Assembly (NCBI RefSeq): GCF_036884295.1
Contig: NZ_CP145608.1
Location: forward strand, 1,550,001-1,614,000
Direction: 5' to 3'
DNA: 64,000 nt
DNA from: Brochothrix thermosphacta DSM 20171 = FSL F6-1036
GTDB lineage: Bacteria; Bacillota; Bacilli; Lactobacillales; Listeriaceae
The notes beneath the pieces were generated by a model. That model saw only the letters and a list, made by a program, of their open reading frames with translations. It made no database searches and was not told the DNA's origin. Position numbers and translations under genes: made by a program. Positions 8,139 to 17,396 of this stretch are shown piece after piece (position 1 is the stretch's first letter; the number at the start of each line of letters is the position of its first letter).

Positions 8139-8915
8139 TTACAAACCTTTTTTACCAATAAACGGTACAAACTTCGCTGTTTTTTGTGCATACACTTGAA
8201 AATCAGGACGATCGCGGTATTTCTTCTCAAGTAATGGTACACCTGAAACGAACAACAATAACAGTGTAATAATAATCGGACCTATTATACCGATGAGCGA
8301 GCCGACTGATGTAATCGTAAGGATAAAGATACCCCACCAGCTCAATGCTTCACCGAAATAATTTGGGTGACGTGTTGTAGACCATAAACCGGTCGTCAAT
8401 AATTTACCTTTATTAGCTGGGTTATTTTTGAATGCTGTTAATTGCCAATCACCAATGACTTCATAAGCGAAACCAATCACCCAAATAATAATCCCAAGGT
8501 AATTCCACCAAGACATTTCAGCTGGTTCAGCTGTTGTTACTTTAAATAAAGGTAATGCTACGATATATAACAATACCCCTTGTAGTACAAAAACATTCAA
8601 ATATGCTTTTAATTTTGCAAAATTTGTTCCCCAACGTTTACGCATGTTCACATAACGGTAATCTTCGGGTTTACCAATGTTTCTTTTTGCCAAATGTGCA
8701 AATAAACGGACACCCCAAATTGTAACAAGTACCAAAACAATCGTCGCAATTTGTGTTTTTTCCGCCATTAAAAGATAACCTGCCCAGATAACAATAACAA
8801 AACCTGGTCCCCAAGCTAAATCAATAATTGAATTATTATGTAGAGCTTGCGCGATGAAAAATAATGCTGTGAAATAAACAAATAGACACAGTGTAACGAC
8901 TAGATAAACTAACAT
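8139..8915 (-). CDS. DUF1295 / steroid 5-alpha-reductase-like membrane protein
   Basis: 258 residues with about six to seven hydrophobic helices and the conserved C-terminal [22 protein letters not shown] motif region (about 173-194). This is typical of DUF1295 proteins, related to steroid 5-alpha-reductase and isoprenylcysteine methyltransferase folds. The bacterial substrate is unknown. Its ATG overlaps the stop of the upstream DhaL-DegV gene by one base (TAATG), so the two are co-translated. Both could concern lipid metabolism, but that is a guess from context. Confidence 0.82.
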   Translation of the reverse strand: MLVYLVVTLCLFVYFTALFFIAQALHNNSIIDLAWGPGFVIVIWAGYLLMAEKTQIATIVLVLVTIWGVRLFAHLAKRNIGKPEDYRYVNMRKRWGTNFAKLKAYLNVFVLQGVLLYIVALPLFKVTTAEPAEMSWWNYLGIIIWVIGFAYEVIGDWQLTAFKNNPANKGKLLTTGLWSTTRHPNYFGEALSWWGIFILTITSVGSLIGIIGPIIITLLLLFVSGVPLLEKKYRDRPDFQVYAQKTAKFVPFIGKKGL

Positions 8916-10726
8916 TAGTTATTCCCCTCCTCTTTCTCTCCTTGAGTTGTTCCAATTGCAACGGCTCCTTCACCTGCGCTCATAGCGACTACTGTTGATA
9001 TTTCCTCAATGAAGGCCGGTTTAAACCCTAGTTGTTGTTCTGCCAATGCTGCCATCCGTTGTGCTCGTACAGCATCATTCCCATGTACAATAGCATAACG
9101 AGTAATAGGCTGCTTACGATGCAGTCGTGCAATTTTTTTCAACAATTGCTTTTCGCTACCTTTGGTACTTAATGCTATACCCTTAATCGTTCCACCTCCG
9201 TCAGCTTTTAAGCCAATCATCGGTTTCAGATTAAGTCGCTTCGCAAGTGGTCCTAATCGTCCAGGTAAACGCCCTGATTGGATCATCCCATCAACTGTAT
9301 CAACACTTACGAAAATTTCAGTGTTCGCAACCAATGGCTCCGCTAACTTTTCAATTTCGCTCAGTGTTTTACCTGCGGCTATCCAATCTGCAATTTGTAA
9401 GACAACTAACCCTTGTCCGACTGCATTTTGTTTCGAGTCAATCATCACAATTTTAAAAGTGGGTGTGCTCATTTCTTCTGCGACTTTTTTGATAACTGAA
9501 AATGTACCACTTAATTTTTCTGCTACTGTCACAACAATTACTTCCTCATAATAACTTTTCAAGTAAGCAAAACGATTCTCAATGAGGCGCAGACTGGGTT
9601 GTGAAGAACTCACACGAGCTGTTAAATCACGCTGATAAAAATAATCCGACGTGATGGTTAATTTGTCCAAATGACTGGTTTCATCAATTAACAAGTTCAT
9701 CGGCAACACTTGAACTTGCTGTTCTAGAATAAATTCTGCTGGTAAATCCGCAATTGAATCTGTGACAAGTGCAATACGGTGTTTGCGTTCTTGTTTCACT
9801 TGATACTGCAATAACATATCATCTACCTTTTGATCAACCACTGTGCCGAATGTTGCGATTTGATGGAAAAAACGTTCAGGTGTATTGGTATGAATATGAA
9901 TCCGTGCACTGTTTTGACTCGTTGCCACAACAAGTGAATCACCTAAATCTGAAATGGCTGCTTTAACTTCTGTGGCACTTAGATTAACATTACTTAAAAG
10001 TGCTTCCGAACAATAACGATAAGTCGGCGCTTCTGCAAAACGATGTGTTTCAACCTCTTGTAAACGCAGCTGTGGCTCTACAGTTAAATTCTCTTCACTC
10101 ATCATGTCTGGATTCGTTAACGCGTTGCTCATGCCTTCAATAAAGGTATAAAAGCCCAACGCACCTGAATCTACCACTGCATTTAACTTTAAGAGTTTGA
10201 GCTGATTCGGCGTATTATTCACACTAACTTCTGCAGCTGCAATGCTTTGAGTGATGATATTTGATAAAGATGACTGCGTTTTTTTTGACATCACAATCGC
10301 ATTGGCAAAATCTCTCATCACGCTGAGCATCGTTCCTTCTGTCGGATTATTAATTGATTGATAGGCACTCTCGACAGCGCCATGCGCACCTTTTATAAAA
10401 TCATCAATTGTAATCGCTAATTTTTCAGGCATATGTTGCGCAAAACCATTTAAGTACTGTGCAAAAATAATACCTGAGTTTCCACGTGAACCTATAAGAG
10501 CCGCTTCACCGATACGATTACAAATGACAGATACGGTTTCACTCTCCGACGCCTGTACGGCCAAAACTTCACGCATTAATGATGCAAGGTTACTGCCAGT
10601 ATCACCATCAGCAACTGGAAATACATTGATTGCGTTAAGTTTTTCCGTTTTTTTAATGACATCACGTGCCCCTACTTTAAATGCTAGTAATAATTGTTGC
10701 CCTTTTATTTCTAATAATTCAGTCAT
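8915..10726 (-). CDS. DhaL(FakA)-DegV(FakB) fusion protein
   Basis: 603 residues combining two proteins that normally act as partners. Residues about 1-205 form a DhaL/Dak2 nucleotide-binding domain ([30 protein letters not shown]). About 225-310 match the FakA C-terminal region ([11 protein letters not shown]). About 315-595 form a DegV fatty-acid-binding domain ([31 protein letters not shown]). In Staphylococcus-type systems FakA phosphorylates fatty acids bound by FakB for phospholipid synthesis; here one chain may do both. It is coupled to a downstream membrane protein gene. Domain identity is firm; activity is inferred. Confidence 0.88.
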   Translation of the reverse strand: MTELLEIKGQQLLLAFKVGARDVIKKTEKLNAINVFPVADGDTGSNLASLMREVLAVQASESETVSVICNRIGEAALIGSRGNSGIIFAQYLNGFAQHMPEKLAITIDDFIKGAHGAVESAYQSINNPTEGTMLSVMRDFANAIVMSKKTQSSLSNIITQSIAAAEVSVNNTPNQLKLLKLNAVVDSGALGFYTFIEGMSNALTNPDMMSEENLTVEPQLRLQEVETHRFAEAPTYRYCSEALLSNVNLSATEVKAAISDLGDSLVVATSQNSARIHIHTNTPERFFHQIATFGTVVDQKVDDMLLQYQVKQERKHRIALVTDSIADLPAEFILEQQVQVLPMNLLIDETSHLDKLTITSDYFYQRDLTARVSSSQPSLRLIENRFAYLKSYYEEVIVVTVAEKLSGTFSVIKKVAEEMSTPTFKIVMIDSKQNAVGQGLVVLQIADWIAAGKTLSEIEKLAEPLVANTEIFVSVDTVDGMIQSGRLPGRLGPLAKRLNLKPMIGLKADGGGTIKGIALSTKGSEKQLLKKIARLHRKQPITRYAIVHGNDAVRAQRMAALAEQQLGFKPAFIEEISTVVAMSAGEGAVAIGTTQGEKEEGNN

Positions 10727-10760
10727 TTGAATTTGACTCCCCTTTTCATACTGTAACGAT

Positions 10761-11162
10761 TTACCACTGGCGACGTTTTGCTATCCAAAAAACTAAACCA
10801 GCTGTCGCAGCATTAATAAATGTCCCCCAAATTAAATCAAGCACTGTGATTACTACAGGCCAATTTTCAAGTGTTGCTAGATTCGTTAAGTCATATGTGC
10901 CATAACAAATGAGTCCAAAAAAGCCACCGACTAATATAGCATAAGATAGCTTATTTTTATTCAACGCGGGTACAATAACAAAAAACAATAAACCGGTCAT
11001 AAACAACACATAAAAAATCGCTGCAGGAATGATACGCGTTTCTCCCATTAAACCACCTAATTGGTCAACATATAACTGACGACTAATGACTGCTAACCAC
11101 AATAAATCAATAACTAAAAAAATCACTGCGCTTGTTAAAAATAACTTAGCATATCTTTTCAT
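10761..11162 (-). CDS. DUF2177 family membrane protein
   Basis: 133 residues, four predicted membrane helices, opening with a KLFLTSAVIFLVIDLLWLAV pattern and containing YGTYDLTNLATL, typical of DUF2177. Function unknown. It sits 34 nt upstream of the DhaL-DegV gene on the same strand and probably shares its transcript. AGGGGA precedes the ATG. Confidence 0.82.
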   Translation of the reverse strand: MKRYAKLFLTSAVIFLVIDLLWLAVISRQLYVDQLGGLMGETRIIPAAIFYVLFMTGLLFFVIVPALNKNKLSYAILVGGFFGLICYGTYDLTNLATLENWPVVITVLDLIWGTFINAATAGLVFWIAKRRQW

Positions 11163-11251
11163 TATAATTTCCCCTTCCTTATTTCGCTTATCAACTGATA
11201 ACTATTTTATCATGTTCAGCTTTAAAACGGTACTACACAGCTTAAAACAAC

Positions 11252-11281
11252 AAAAAAGGGCACCTCAAAGAGAATGCCCCC
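11252..11281 (-). terminator. Terminator downstream of the LysR gene
   Basis: On the minus strand GGGCA and TGCCC arms, with a small GAG/CTC inner pairing, are followed by six U residues. Confidence 0.75.
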
Positions 11282-11358
11282 ATCGTCAAGTTGTAACACC
11301 CACGTGGATTTGTTTGAATAATGAATCACTGTATTCTTATTATACCTTATTTAGAGCG

Positions 11359-12237
11359 TTAGCGAATAATTTTTTGTACGACTTCAATCATTTCTTTAAC
11401 TCCGGTATGATTTTGTTTGTCTGTTCGATAGATAATACCAATACTGTTCGTCAATTTGAAATTTTCAATATTAAGTTCTTTGATATCCTCTTTTGTACGA
11501 ACGTTGCGCACAATGTCAGCAGCTAAAATTGACACACCTAGGTTTTCGCTCACTGCTTGAACAAGTGAAGGTGAATTAACGCTCGTCCAAACCGCTTCAG
11601 GACTAATATTTCGCATCGCTAAATAGTTATCGAATGTATCACGAACAGCACTCCCTTTTTCACGCAACAATAAACGCTCCTTCAAAACGTCATCAATCGT
11701 AACGCTTGCTTGTTTTGCCAACGGGTTATTAACAGAGCATATAAAACATAAATCATACTCTGATAACGTCATTGTTGATATTTCTTTTTCTGAACTAACG
11801 CCTTCAACCAAGGCTAAATCCAGCTCATTATTAAGTATTTTACGTTCGATATCTGTTGGGTTATCAACCAAAACAGTCACTTTGTTCTCAGGGTAATTAC
11901 GTTCATGCATTTTGATAATTTGCGACATCAATGTACTTGCAATTGTAATTGTGGCACCCATTCGTAAGTTCTTTTGCTGTGCCAGTTTATGAGACAAATC
12001 TCCGATATCATCAATTAACATCAACACTTTTTCGGCTTTTGTTAAGATTATTTTACCTGATTGATTAATGTAGATTTTACCTGATATACGATCAAATAAT
12101 TCTAATCCTAGTTCTTTCTCAAACTCTTTAATTGCTCGCGATACAGCAGGTTGGCTAAGTAGCAAGTTATTTGCTGCCACCGTTACACTGCCATCTTTTG
12201 CTACTTGTTTAAAAATCATTAAATGCCTTAAATTCAT
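11359..12237 (-). CDS. LysR-family transcriptional regulator
   Basis: 292 residues. An N-terminal winged HTH (about 3-62, VTVAANNLLLSQPAVSRAIKEFEKELGLELF) is followed by a LysR substrate-binding domain of the periplasmic-protein fold (about 90-290). GAGGAAA lies upstream of the ATG. It lies downstream of the malY-like gene on the same strand, with a 115-nt gap that probably holds its own promoter. LysR regulators often sense small metabolites such as sulfur amino-acid precursors, which would fit a neighbouring beta C-S lyase, but the target is not shown. Confidence 0.88.
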   Translation of the reverse strand: MNLRHLMIFKQVAKDGSVTVAANNLLLSQPAVSRAIKEFEKELGLELFDRISGKIYINQSGKIILTKAEKVLMLIDDIGDLSHKLAQQKNLRMGATITIASTLMSQIIKMHERNYPENKVTVLVDNPTDIERKILNNELDLALVEGVSSEKEISTMTLSEYDLCFICSVNNPLAKQASVTIDDVLKERLLLREKGSAVRDTFDNYLAMRNISPEAVWTSVNSPSLVQAVSENLGVSILAADIVRNVRTKEDIKELNIENFKLTNSIGIIYRTDKQNHTGVKEMIEVVQKIIR

Positions 12238-12352
12238 TATTTTTTCCTCCTACAAAGAGATACCGAAAACGATATACACGTGCTGAATTGCACAATTTTT
12301 CTATATATAGTATACTCGCTATCTTTTTTCTGTACAAGATATTACAAAAAAA

Positions 12353-13549
12353 TTATTTTGAATTATTTAACGCAGAAACTGCAATCTTCATCCGATTCAA
12401 ACCCTCAATTAATTTTGCTTGTGAGCAGCCAACATTAAAGCGAATAAAATGATCATTACCGGGGTCATAAGTTGCACCTGGCATAATAGCTACTTTCCCG
12501 ATATTAATCAATGCCTCTTGCAGCTGTTCGCCACTATACCCGAGAGCACTGACATCTAGCCACGCTAAGTACGTTGCCTCTGGTTTTTTAAAAGTAACTG
12601 CGGGAAGATGTTCTGCTAAAAAATCAGCAATCACTTGCATATTAACTGCTACCTGCTCATTAAGGGCATCTACCCAATACGCGCAGTCATTATAGCCCAC
12701 GACTGTACTAATCATTCCCAGAATACTAGTTGAGGATAAACCGTTTTTATTTTTCAAAGCGATTAAAAAATCAGCACGTACTTTTTCAGAGGGAATCACA
12801 CAATAAGAGCCAATTAACCCTGGCGTATTGAATGTTTTGCTTGCCGATGTACAAATGGCAATGTTGTCTAAATAACGGTTCAAACGCACTAACGGATAGG
12901 CTTGGTGTTCAGGCGCATTAACATCCATATGTATCTCATCTGAAATGATTTTAACTTGGTGTTTTTCACAGAGTTCGACGATTTTCTCTAACTCTTTATT
13001 TGTCCAAATACGTCCTGTTGGATTATGTGGACTACATAATAACAATATTTTAGTTGTATCGTATGCTAATTTTTCTGCCAAATCTTCAAAGTCGATGGTA
13101 TAAATACCCTCAACATAGTGCAATGGATTTTCCACCAGTTGACGGTCATTGGATTCAATCACTTTGAAAAATGCATCATATGCTGGTGTTTGCACAAGGA
13201 CGCCATCACCTGGATTCGACCACATTTCAATTAGTTTCGCGACTGAAAAAATCACTGCTGGACTGTAAACAATCCAGTCATCAGCAATTTTTGTATCGTA
13301 ACGGCGTTGATACCATGAGACAATCGCTTCTTTAAAATAGTCATGATTCCAACGAGTATAACCAAAAACTTCATGACTTAATCGGTCTTTCAAAGCAGTC
13401 ACTATCTCTGATGGTACGTTTAAGTCCATATCAGAGACAGTAAATGGTAGAAGGTCTTCTTGTCCAAAACGGTCTTTTACATAATCCCATTGCGTACAAA
13501 ATGTTCCCTTACGATCTATAACGTTATTAAAGTCTGGTGTATTATTCAT
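12353..13549 (-). CDS. malY: MalY/PatB-type PLP enzyme (cystathionine beta-lyase-like aminotransferase fold)
   Basis: 398 residues, fold-type I PLP enzyme of the MalY/PatB group. Visible motifs: SPHNPTGRIW (about 173-182), SDEIHMD (about 203-209) and the PLP lysine region TSASKTFNTPGL (about 236-247). These enzymes cleave C-S bonds of cystathionine or cysteine; E. coli MalY also represses the maltose system. The ATG at 13549 overlaps the PTS gene stop by 8 nt (ATGAATAA). The order PTS-EIICB then malY matches the E. coli malX-malY pair. The start at 13549 is preferred over an in-frame GTG at 13558 because of GAAGGTGAT spacing. Confidence 0.85.
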   Translation of the reverse strand: MNNTPDFNNVIDRKGTFCTQWDYVKDRFGQEDLLPFTVSDMDLNVPSEIVTALKDRLSHEVFGYTRWNHDYFKEAIVSWYQRRYDTKIADDWIVYSPAVIFSVAKLIEMWSNPGDGVLVQTPAYDAFFKVIESNDRQLVENPLHYVEGIYTIDFEDLAEKLAYDTTKILLLCSPHNPTGRIWTNKELEKIVELCEKHQVKIISDEIHMDVNAPEHQAYPLVRLNRYLDNIAICTSASKTFNTPGLIGSYCVIPSEKVRADFLIALKNKNGLSSTSILGMISTVVGYNDCAYWVDALNEQVAVNMQVIADFLAEHLPAVTFKKPEATYLAWLDVSALGYSGEQLQEALINIGKVAIMPGATYDPGNDHFIRFNVGCSQAKLIEGLNRMKIAVSALNNSK

Positions 13550-15122
13550 TATGATCACCTTCCATTATCCGTTCAATTTCGTTTTTAACTGTAGCGACTT
13601 GCGAGCCAATTACCACTTGTAAAGTTGTAGCATCCAATTTCATTACACCGAGTGCTCCACAGGCTTTTAATTCGGCATCATTAACAAGGGACATGTCGTT
13701 TACAACAAGACGTAATCGTGTCACACAGTTATCTAAATCTGCAATGTTTTCCTTGCCACCTAATGCTGCTAAGATACGCGCGGCATCATAACGACCTTTT
13801 TTACCGTGTGTCATTTCTTCAGCTGAACGTTCAACATCATCTTCAATAACCTCTTCACGTCCAGGAGTTTTAATGTTGAATTTTTTGATTGCCCAACGGA
13901 AGACAAGGTAATAAATAACAAACCAAATGACCCCGACAATTAGCACAAGATACCATTTTGTATAAGTTCCTTGCATCAATCCGAAAATAAGGAAATCAAG
14001 TACGCCCCCATCTGTATTACCGATGACAACTCCTAATAATGACATCACCATGAATCCCAGTCCTGTCATAATAACGTGGAAAAGATAAAGTAAGGGTGCG
14101 ATGAAGAGGAATAAAAATTCAATTGGTTCAGTTATCCCTGTTACAAATGTTGCAAGAACACCTGAAATCAGCAGGCCTTTTACCTTAGAGCGACGAGATG
14201 GCAATGCGACATGGTACATTGCTAATGCTGCTGCAGGTAAACCAAACATAAATGTTGGCATTTTACCTTGTGATAGGAACGCTGTTGCCGATGGACTAAT
14301 CGGTCCACCACCTTGTAGTTGCGCATAAAAAATATTAAGTGCACCTGAAATAGTATTGCCGTTAACAACTTCTGTACCACCTGCTTCTGTAAAACGAATC
14401 ATTGCAACTAATATATGATGTAAACCAAACGGTAATAATAAACGTTCTCCTGAACCAAACAAGAATGGCCCGAAGATACCTGCTTTTTGAATTAAATCAC
14501 CGATTGCTTGAATTCCCATCGCAAAAAGTGGCCAAATCATTGGAATTAAGATACCGACAATCCCTAAAACTAATGATGTAATTATAGGAATGAAACGCGG
14601 TCCACCAAAGAAGGCAAATGCATCTGGTAACTGAATTGTATAAAAACGCTTATGTAAAAGATAAACAATAATACCGACGATGATACCCCCTAACACACCC
14701 ATTTCAATTGTTTGGATGCCTAGCACCATGCCTTGCCCTGCTTCACGCATATTATCTAATTTTGCTAAAGTATTCGTTTCTGTTAGATAAAAATTAATTG
14801 ATAAGTTCATAATAATATAACCTACTAAACCTGAGAATGCAGCGACACCCTTCTCATAACGCGCAAGACCTAATGGAATTGCCATCGCGAATAATAGTGG
14901 TAAATAGGTGAATGCAAACCCCCCGATTGTTGACATGAAACGGAAAATGACTTGTAAAAAAGTATGATCTAAAAACGGAAATTTATCGATTGTTGATGGG
15001 CTACTAAATGAACTCCCGATTCCGAGCATTAAACCCATGAATGCTAGTAATGCGACAGGTAACATAAATGTTTTACCTAGCCCTTGGAAAAACTCACCGA
15101 AACTAAATTTCTTTTTTTTCAA
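13542..15122 (-). CDS. malX: PTS transporter EIICB, glucose/maltose (MalX-like)
   Basis: 526 residues. An EIIC membrane domain (about 12-410) with GSGERLLLPFGLHHIL and GITEPIEFLFLFIAP is followed by a linker and an EIIB domain (about 445-526) whose phosphorylated cysteine is in IADLDNCVTRLRL. No EIIA domain is present, so it must borrow one, as E. coli MalX does. It imports and phosphorylates a glucose-type sugar at the membrane. It is coupled to malY. Upstream lie a cre-like box and a perfect palindrome that probably binds the neighbouring RpiR regulator. Confidence 0.87.
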   Translation of the reverse strand: MKKKKFSFGEFFQGLGKTFMLPVALLAFMGLMLGIGSSFSSPSTIDKFPFLDHTFLQVIFRFMSTIGGFAFTYLPLLFAMAIPLGLARYEKGVAAFSGLVGYIIMNLSINFYLTETNTLAKLDNMREAGQGMVLGIQTIEMGVLGGIIVGIIVYLLHKRFYTIQLPDAFAFFGGPRFIPIITSLVLGIVGILIPMIWPLFAMGIQAIGDLIQKAGIFGPFLFGSGERLLLPFGLHHILVAMIRFTEAGGTEVVNGNTISGALNIFYAQLQGGGPISPSATAFLSQGKMPTFMFGLPAAALAMYHVALPSRRSKVKGLLISGVLATFVTGITEPIEFLFLFIAPLLYLFHVIMTGLGFMVMSLLGVVIGNTDGGVLDFLIFGLMQGTYTKWYLVLIVGVIWFVIYYLVFRWAIKKFNIKTPGREEVIEDDVERSAEEMTHGKKGRYDAARILAALGGKENIADLDNCVTRLRLVVNDMSLVNDAELKACGALGVMKLDATTLQVVIGSQVATVKNEIERIMEGDHNE

Positions 15123-15184
15123 AGTGATAACCTTCTTTCAACTTGTATTTGATAACTTAAAATTAACAGATATACCCCAATAAA

Positions 15185-15196
15185 GAAAGCGCTTTC
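15185..15196. promoter_or_regulatory. cre-like CcpA site upstream of malX
   Basis: GAAAGCGCTTTC is a perfect palindrome matching the core of the CcpA catabolite-response element. It lies about 65 nt before the malX start, where bound CcpA would block or reduce transcription. Confidence 0.65.
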
Positions 15197-15219
15197 GAAT
15201 TAAAGTAATAACTTACATT

Positions 15220-15239
15220 TGACGAAAAAAATTTCGTCA
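15220..15239. promoter_or_regulatory. Palindromic operator, probable RpiR-family site
   Basis: Arms TGACGAAA and TTTCGTCA separated by AAAA, a perfect 8-bp inverted repeat. RpiR-type regulators commonly bind GAAA...TTTC palindromes, and an RpiR gene lies next upstream. It is about 100 nt before the malX start, just upstream of the cre-like box. Confidence 0.6.
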
Positions 15240-15263
15240 CAATATACTAACAAAGTGACAAAG

Positions 15264-15770
15264 GATTGGTACATCAACATAAGGAGTGGTACTCTAAGTA
15301 ATTAACATAAGGATTGGTGTGGTACATCAACATAAGGACTAGTACATCAACATAAGGACTAGTACATCAACATGAGGAGTGGTACTCGCTGTCGCTCCGT
15401 CCCATACTACTCTCGTAAAACGGATGAATTCGCTACGATATTAGCACCCATACTGTTCTCGTAAAACGGATGAATTCGCTACGATATTGGCAAAAAAAAA
15501 GCAACACAAAGTGTGGCTTAATTTATACAGTTCTTGTGAATAAAAAGGAATTGTACTCTTAAGGTGTTGATAGAAGAAGTGGTACATCAACATATGGAGT
15601 GGTACTCTTAAGGTATTAACAGAAGGAGTCGTACATCAACATATGGAGTGGTACTCGCTCTCGCTCCGTCCCATACTACTCTCGTAAAGCGAATGAATTC
15701 GCTACGATATTAGCAAAGGAGTGGTACATCAACAGAAGGAGTGGTACTCGCTTGCGCTCCGTCCCATACT
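15264..15770. repeat. Second modular repeat locus (modules A, B, C)
   Basis: Short A-type units (ACATCAACATAAGGAGTGGT and variants) alternate with three copies of module B, GGTACTCGCT..CGCTCC then GTCCCATACT, at 15381-15408, 15650-15677 and 15743-15770. Hairpin C units lie at about 15402-15447, 15448-15491 and 15671-15714; the third has AGCGAAT/ATTCGCT arms. Relative polarity is the same as in the 4.1-4.6 kb locus. The region between malX and the RpiR gene has no other gene. A hairpin-like stretch at 15492-15525 (GCAACACAAAGTGTGGC) lies between the blocks. Confidence 0.88.
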
Positions 15771-15807
15771 GTCTTTGTAAGCTCATTTCTTCGCAACAAC
15801 GTCAGTA

Positions 15808-16587
15808 TTATCTTTCAATGCCGGATGCTTTTAAATAATTTAAAATGAGTAGTTCTAACAAAACGTTAAATGGGATTCTTGAGGACATATCAATTTCACC
15901 ATAATAACAATTAGTGACTGCTGCTGTCATTGTTAATGTACTTAGTTTCTCCAAACTGCTGTTTTCACAGCCAATCAATGCCAAAACGGGTACTTTATTA
16001 GCTTTCAATGCTTTTGCATAGGCTAAAACATGGGGTGTTTCTCCTGAATATGAAATGATAATGGCTAAATCTTTTTTTGTAAGGTTGCGTGCAACAATAT
16101 CTAATTCATCCCAATCTCCTCGGGCGGAGCTTGTTTTGCCTGCAAATGTTAATTTACGGCTTGCTTCCATACATGTTGGGAGCGAGGCACCGACTCCAAA
16201 AAATTCGATTGCCTGACTTTTGATAAGGTAATTAGTCGCTTGGTTTAATTTTTCTTCTGATAGACGGGCTAATGTTTTTTCAATTTCTGTCTGTATACGT
16301 TGAACTTGATGTGTCAGTGATTCAGTGCGAACATCCATAATAGTTTCACTTTCGTTATTTTCAAGTGCTTGAGCCACTGCATATTTGAATTGTTGAAACC
16401 CTTCAAAACCTAACTGTTTACAACAACGGCTGATTGTCGCTGTTGAAATAAATAGTCGCTTCGAAATCGAATCAATTGTGCTTTTAACGAACAACTCAGG
16501 AGATGCTATCACATCATTTAAAAAGGTTGTTTCCAATTGACTAAGATGCCCTTTGTGCTGTTCTAATTTTTTCACTAGTATATTCAT
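15808..16587 (-). CDS. RpiR/MurR-family transcriptional regulator
   Basis: 259 residues. An N-terminal HTH_6 domain (about 1-75, ISKRLFISTATISRCCKQLGFEGFQQFK) is followed by a SIS sugar-phosphate-binding domain (about 115-245, FFGVGASLPTCMEASRKL and IIISYSGETPHVLAYAKALK). Start at 16587 chosen because GGGAGAG lies 8 nt before it; an upstream in-frame start adds eight residues. It is transcribed toward malX-malY and probably senses the phosphorylated sugar made by that PTS. The likely operator is the palindrome at 15220-15239. Confidence 0.87.
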   Translation of the reverse strand: MNILVKKLEQHKGHLSQLETTFLNDVIASPELFVKSTIDSISKRLFISTATISRCCKQLGFEGFQQFKYAVAQALENNESETIMDVRTESLTHQVQRIQTEIEKTLARLSEEKLNQATNYLIKSQAIEFFGVGASLPTCMEASRKLTFAGKTSSARGDWDELDIVARNLTKKDLAIIISYSGETPHVLAYAKALKANKVPVLALIGCENSSLEKLSTLTMTAAVTNCYYGEIDMSSRIPFNVLLELLILNYLKASGIER

Positions 16588-16778
16588 TGCACGTCTCTCC
16601 CTACCTATCAAGTATCTGTTACTTATATCATATCATTTTAGACAGTCTATCTTAAATTACTTTTTATCATTCTACAAAAAAATAGTGAAACTATCATCAT
16701 TTGTTTATTAAAAGCTTATTATCTCTACTCACAAATATTTTTTATTTCTGTATAATAAAAGATGGGAGGCGATTAACT

Positions 16779-16952
16779 ATGAATTTAACGATTGTTCCAA
16801 TACTAAGTATCATCGTCTGGTATTTCGCTATTAAAGAATTATCGAAATCAGAGCATAAACAAAACATACGCAGGGTAATAATTTTAACAGCTGCCGGCAC
16901 ACTTCTTACGTCTGTGCTAACTGTATCACTTTTTCAACATTTATTTTTATAA
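16779..16952 (+). CDS. Small membrane protein (57 aa), unknown
   Basis: 57 residues with two hydrophobic helices (about 3-19 and 33-52) joined by a charged loop (KELSKSEHKQNIRR). A GGGAGG site lies 9 nt before the ATG, and a TATAAT box (16751-16756) stands 23 nt further upstream. It ends in a terminator shared with a convergent small gene. The family is not recognised. Confidence 0.65.
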   Translation: MNLTIVPILSIIVWYFAIKELSKSEHKQNIRRVIILTAAGTLLTSVLTVSLFQHLFL

Positions 16953-16961
16953 TTTTAACAG

Positions 16962-16990
16962 AGCTTTTTCAAAACGAAAAGGCTTTTTTC
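16962..16990. terminator. Terminator between two convergent small genes
   Basis: AGC-TTTTC and GAAAA-GCT arms with a T run on the plus side. Confidence 0.7.
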
Positions 16991-16992
16991 AT

Positions 16993-17142
16993 CTACGATC
17001 TAAAAGAAGTAATGGCGAGTCCTATCAGAATAAGCAGAAAGATTATTTTAAAATTTAATTGTGATAGTTTCTTTCCCATCAAAAAATTAACGCCACAATA
17101 AATTATAATTGAAAGATATAATATTTGTAAAAAACAATGCAT
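16993..17142 (-). CDS. Small membrane protein (49 aa), unknown
   Basis: A short ORF preceded by a strong GGAGGAG ribosome binding site 5 nt from the ATG. It encodes two hydrophobic stretches (CFLQILYLSIIIYCGVNFL and IIFLLILIGLAITS) around a basic loop MGKKLSQ. It converges on the 57-residue gene across a shared terminator. No family recognised; the ribosome binding site and topology are the evidence that it is real. Confidence 0.5.
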   Translation of the reverse strand: MHCFLQILYLSIIIYCGVNFLMGKKLSQLNFKIIFLLILIGLAITSFRS

Positions 17143-17301
17143 TTGACTCCTCCTTTGCGCTAACTCCAGTATACCTTAATTAAATCATTATTTTTCTTCC
17201 TTGAGTTAACGTTAAAAATCAAACAGTATCATTAAAGGTCGGCCATTCCTTTTTACAAATCTACTTATGCTCAATAAATAATTAACCTTAAAAAAACTTA
17301 C

Positions 17302-17351
17302 AAAAAAGCTAATTTCCCATCGATCATTATCGATGAAAAATCAGCTTTTTT
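17302..17351. terminator. Terminator downstream of the YeeI-type gene
   Basis: AAAAAAGCT...AGCTTTTTT outer arms with CATCGAT/ATCGATG inner arms: a long stable hairpin with A/T tracts on both sides. Confidence 0.85.
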
Positions 17352-17396
17352 GTTCTTCTCCCACTTTAAACTAAGGAAAAGTGTATTCTATTACGA

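Noticed and set aside
15264-15770. CRISPR array interpretation of the repeats
   Set aside because: Units are contiguous or irregularly nested, not separated by unique spacers of constant length, and no cas genes are nearby.
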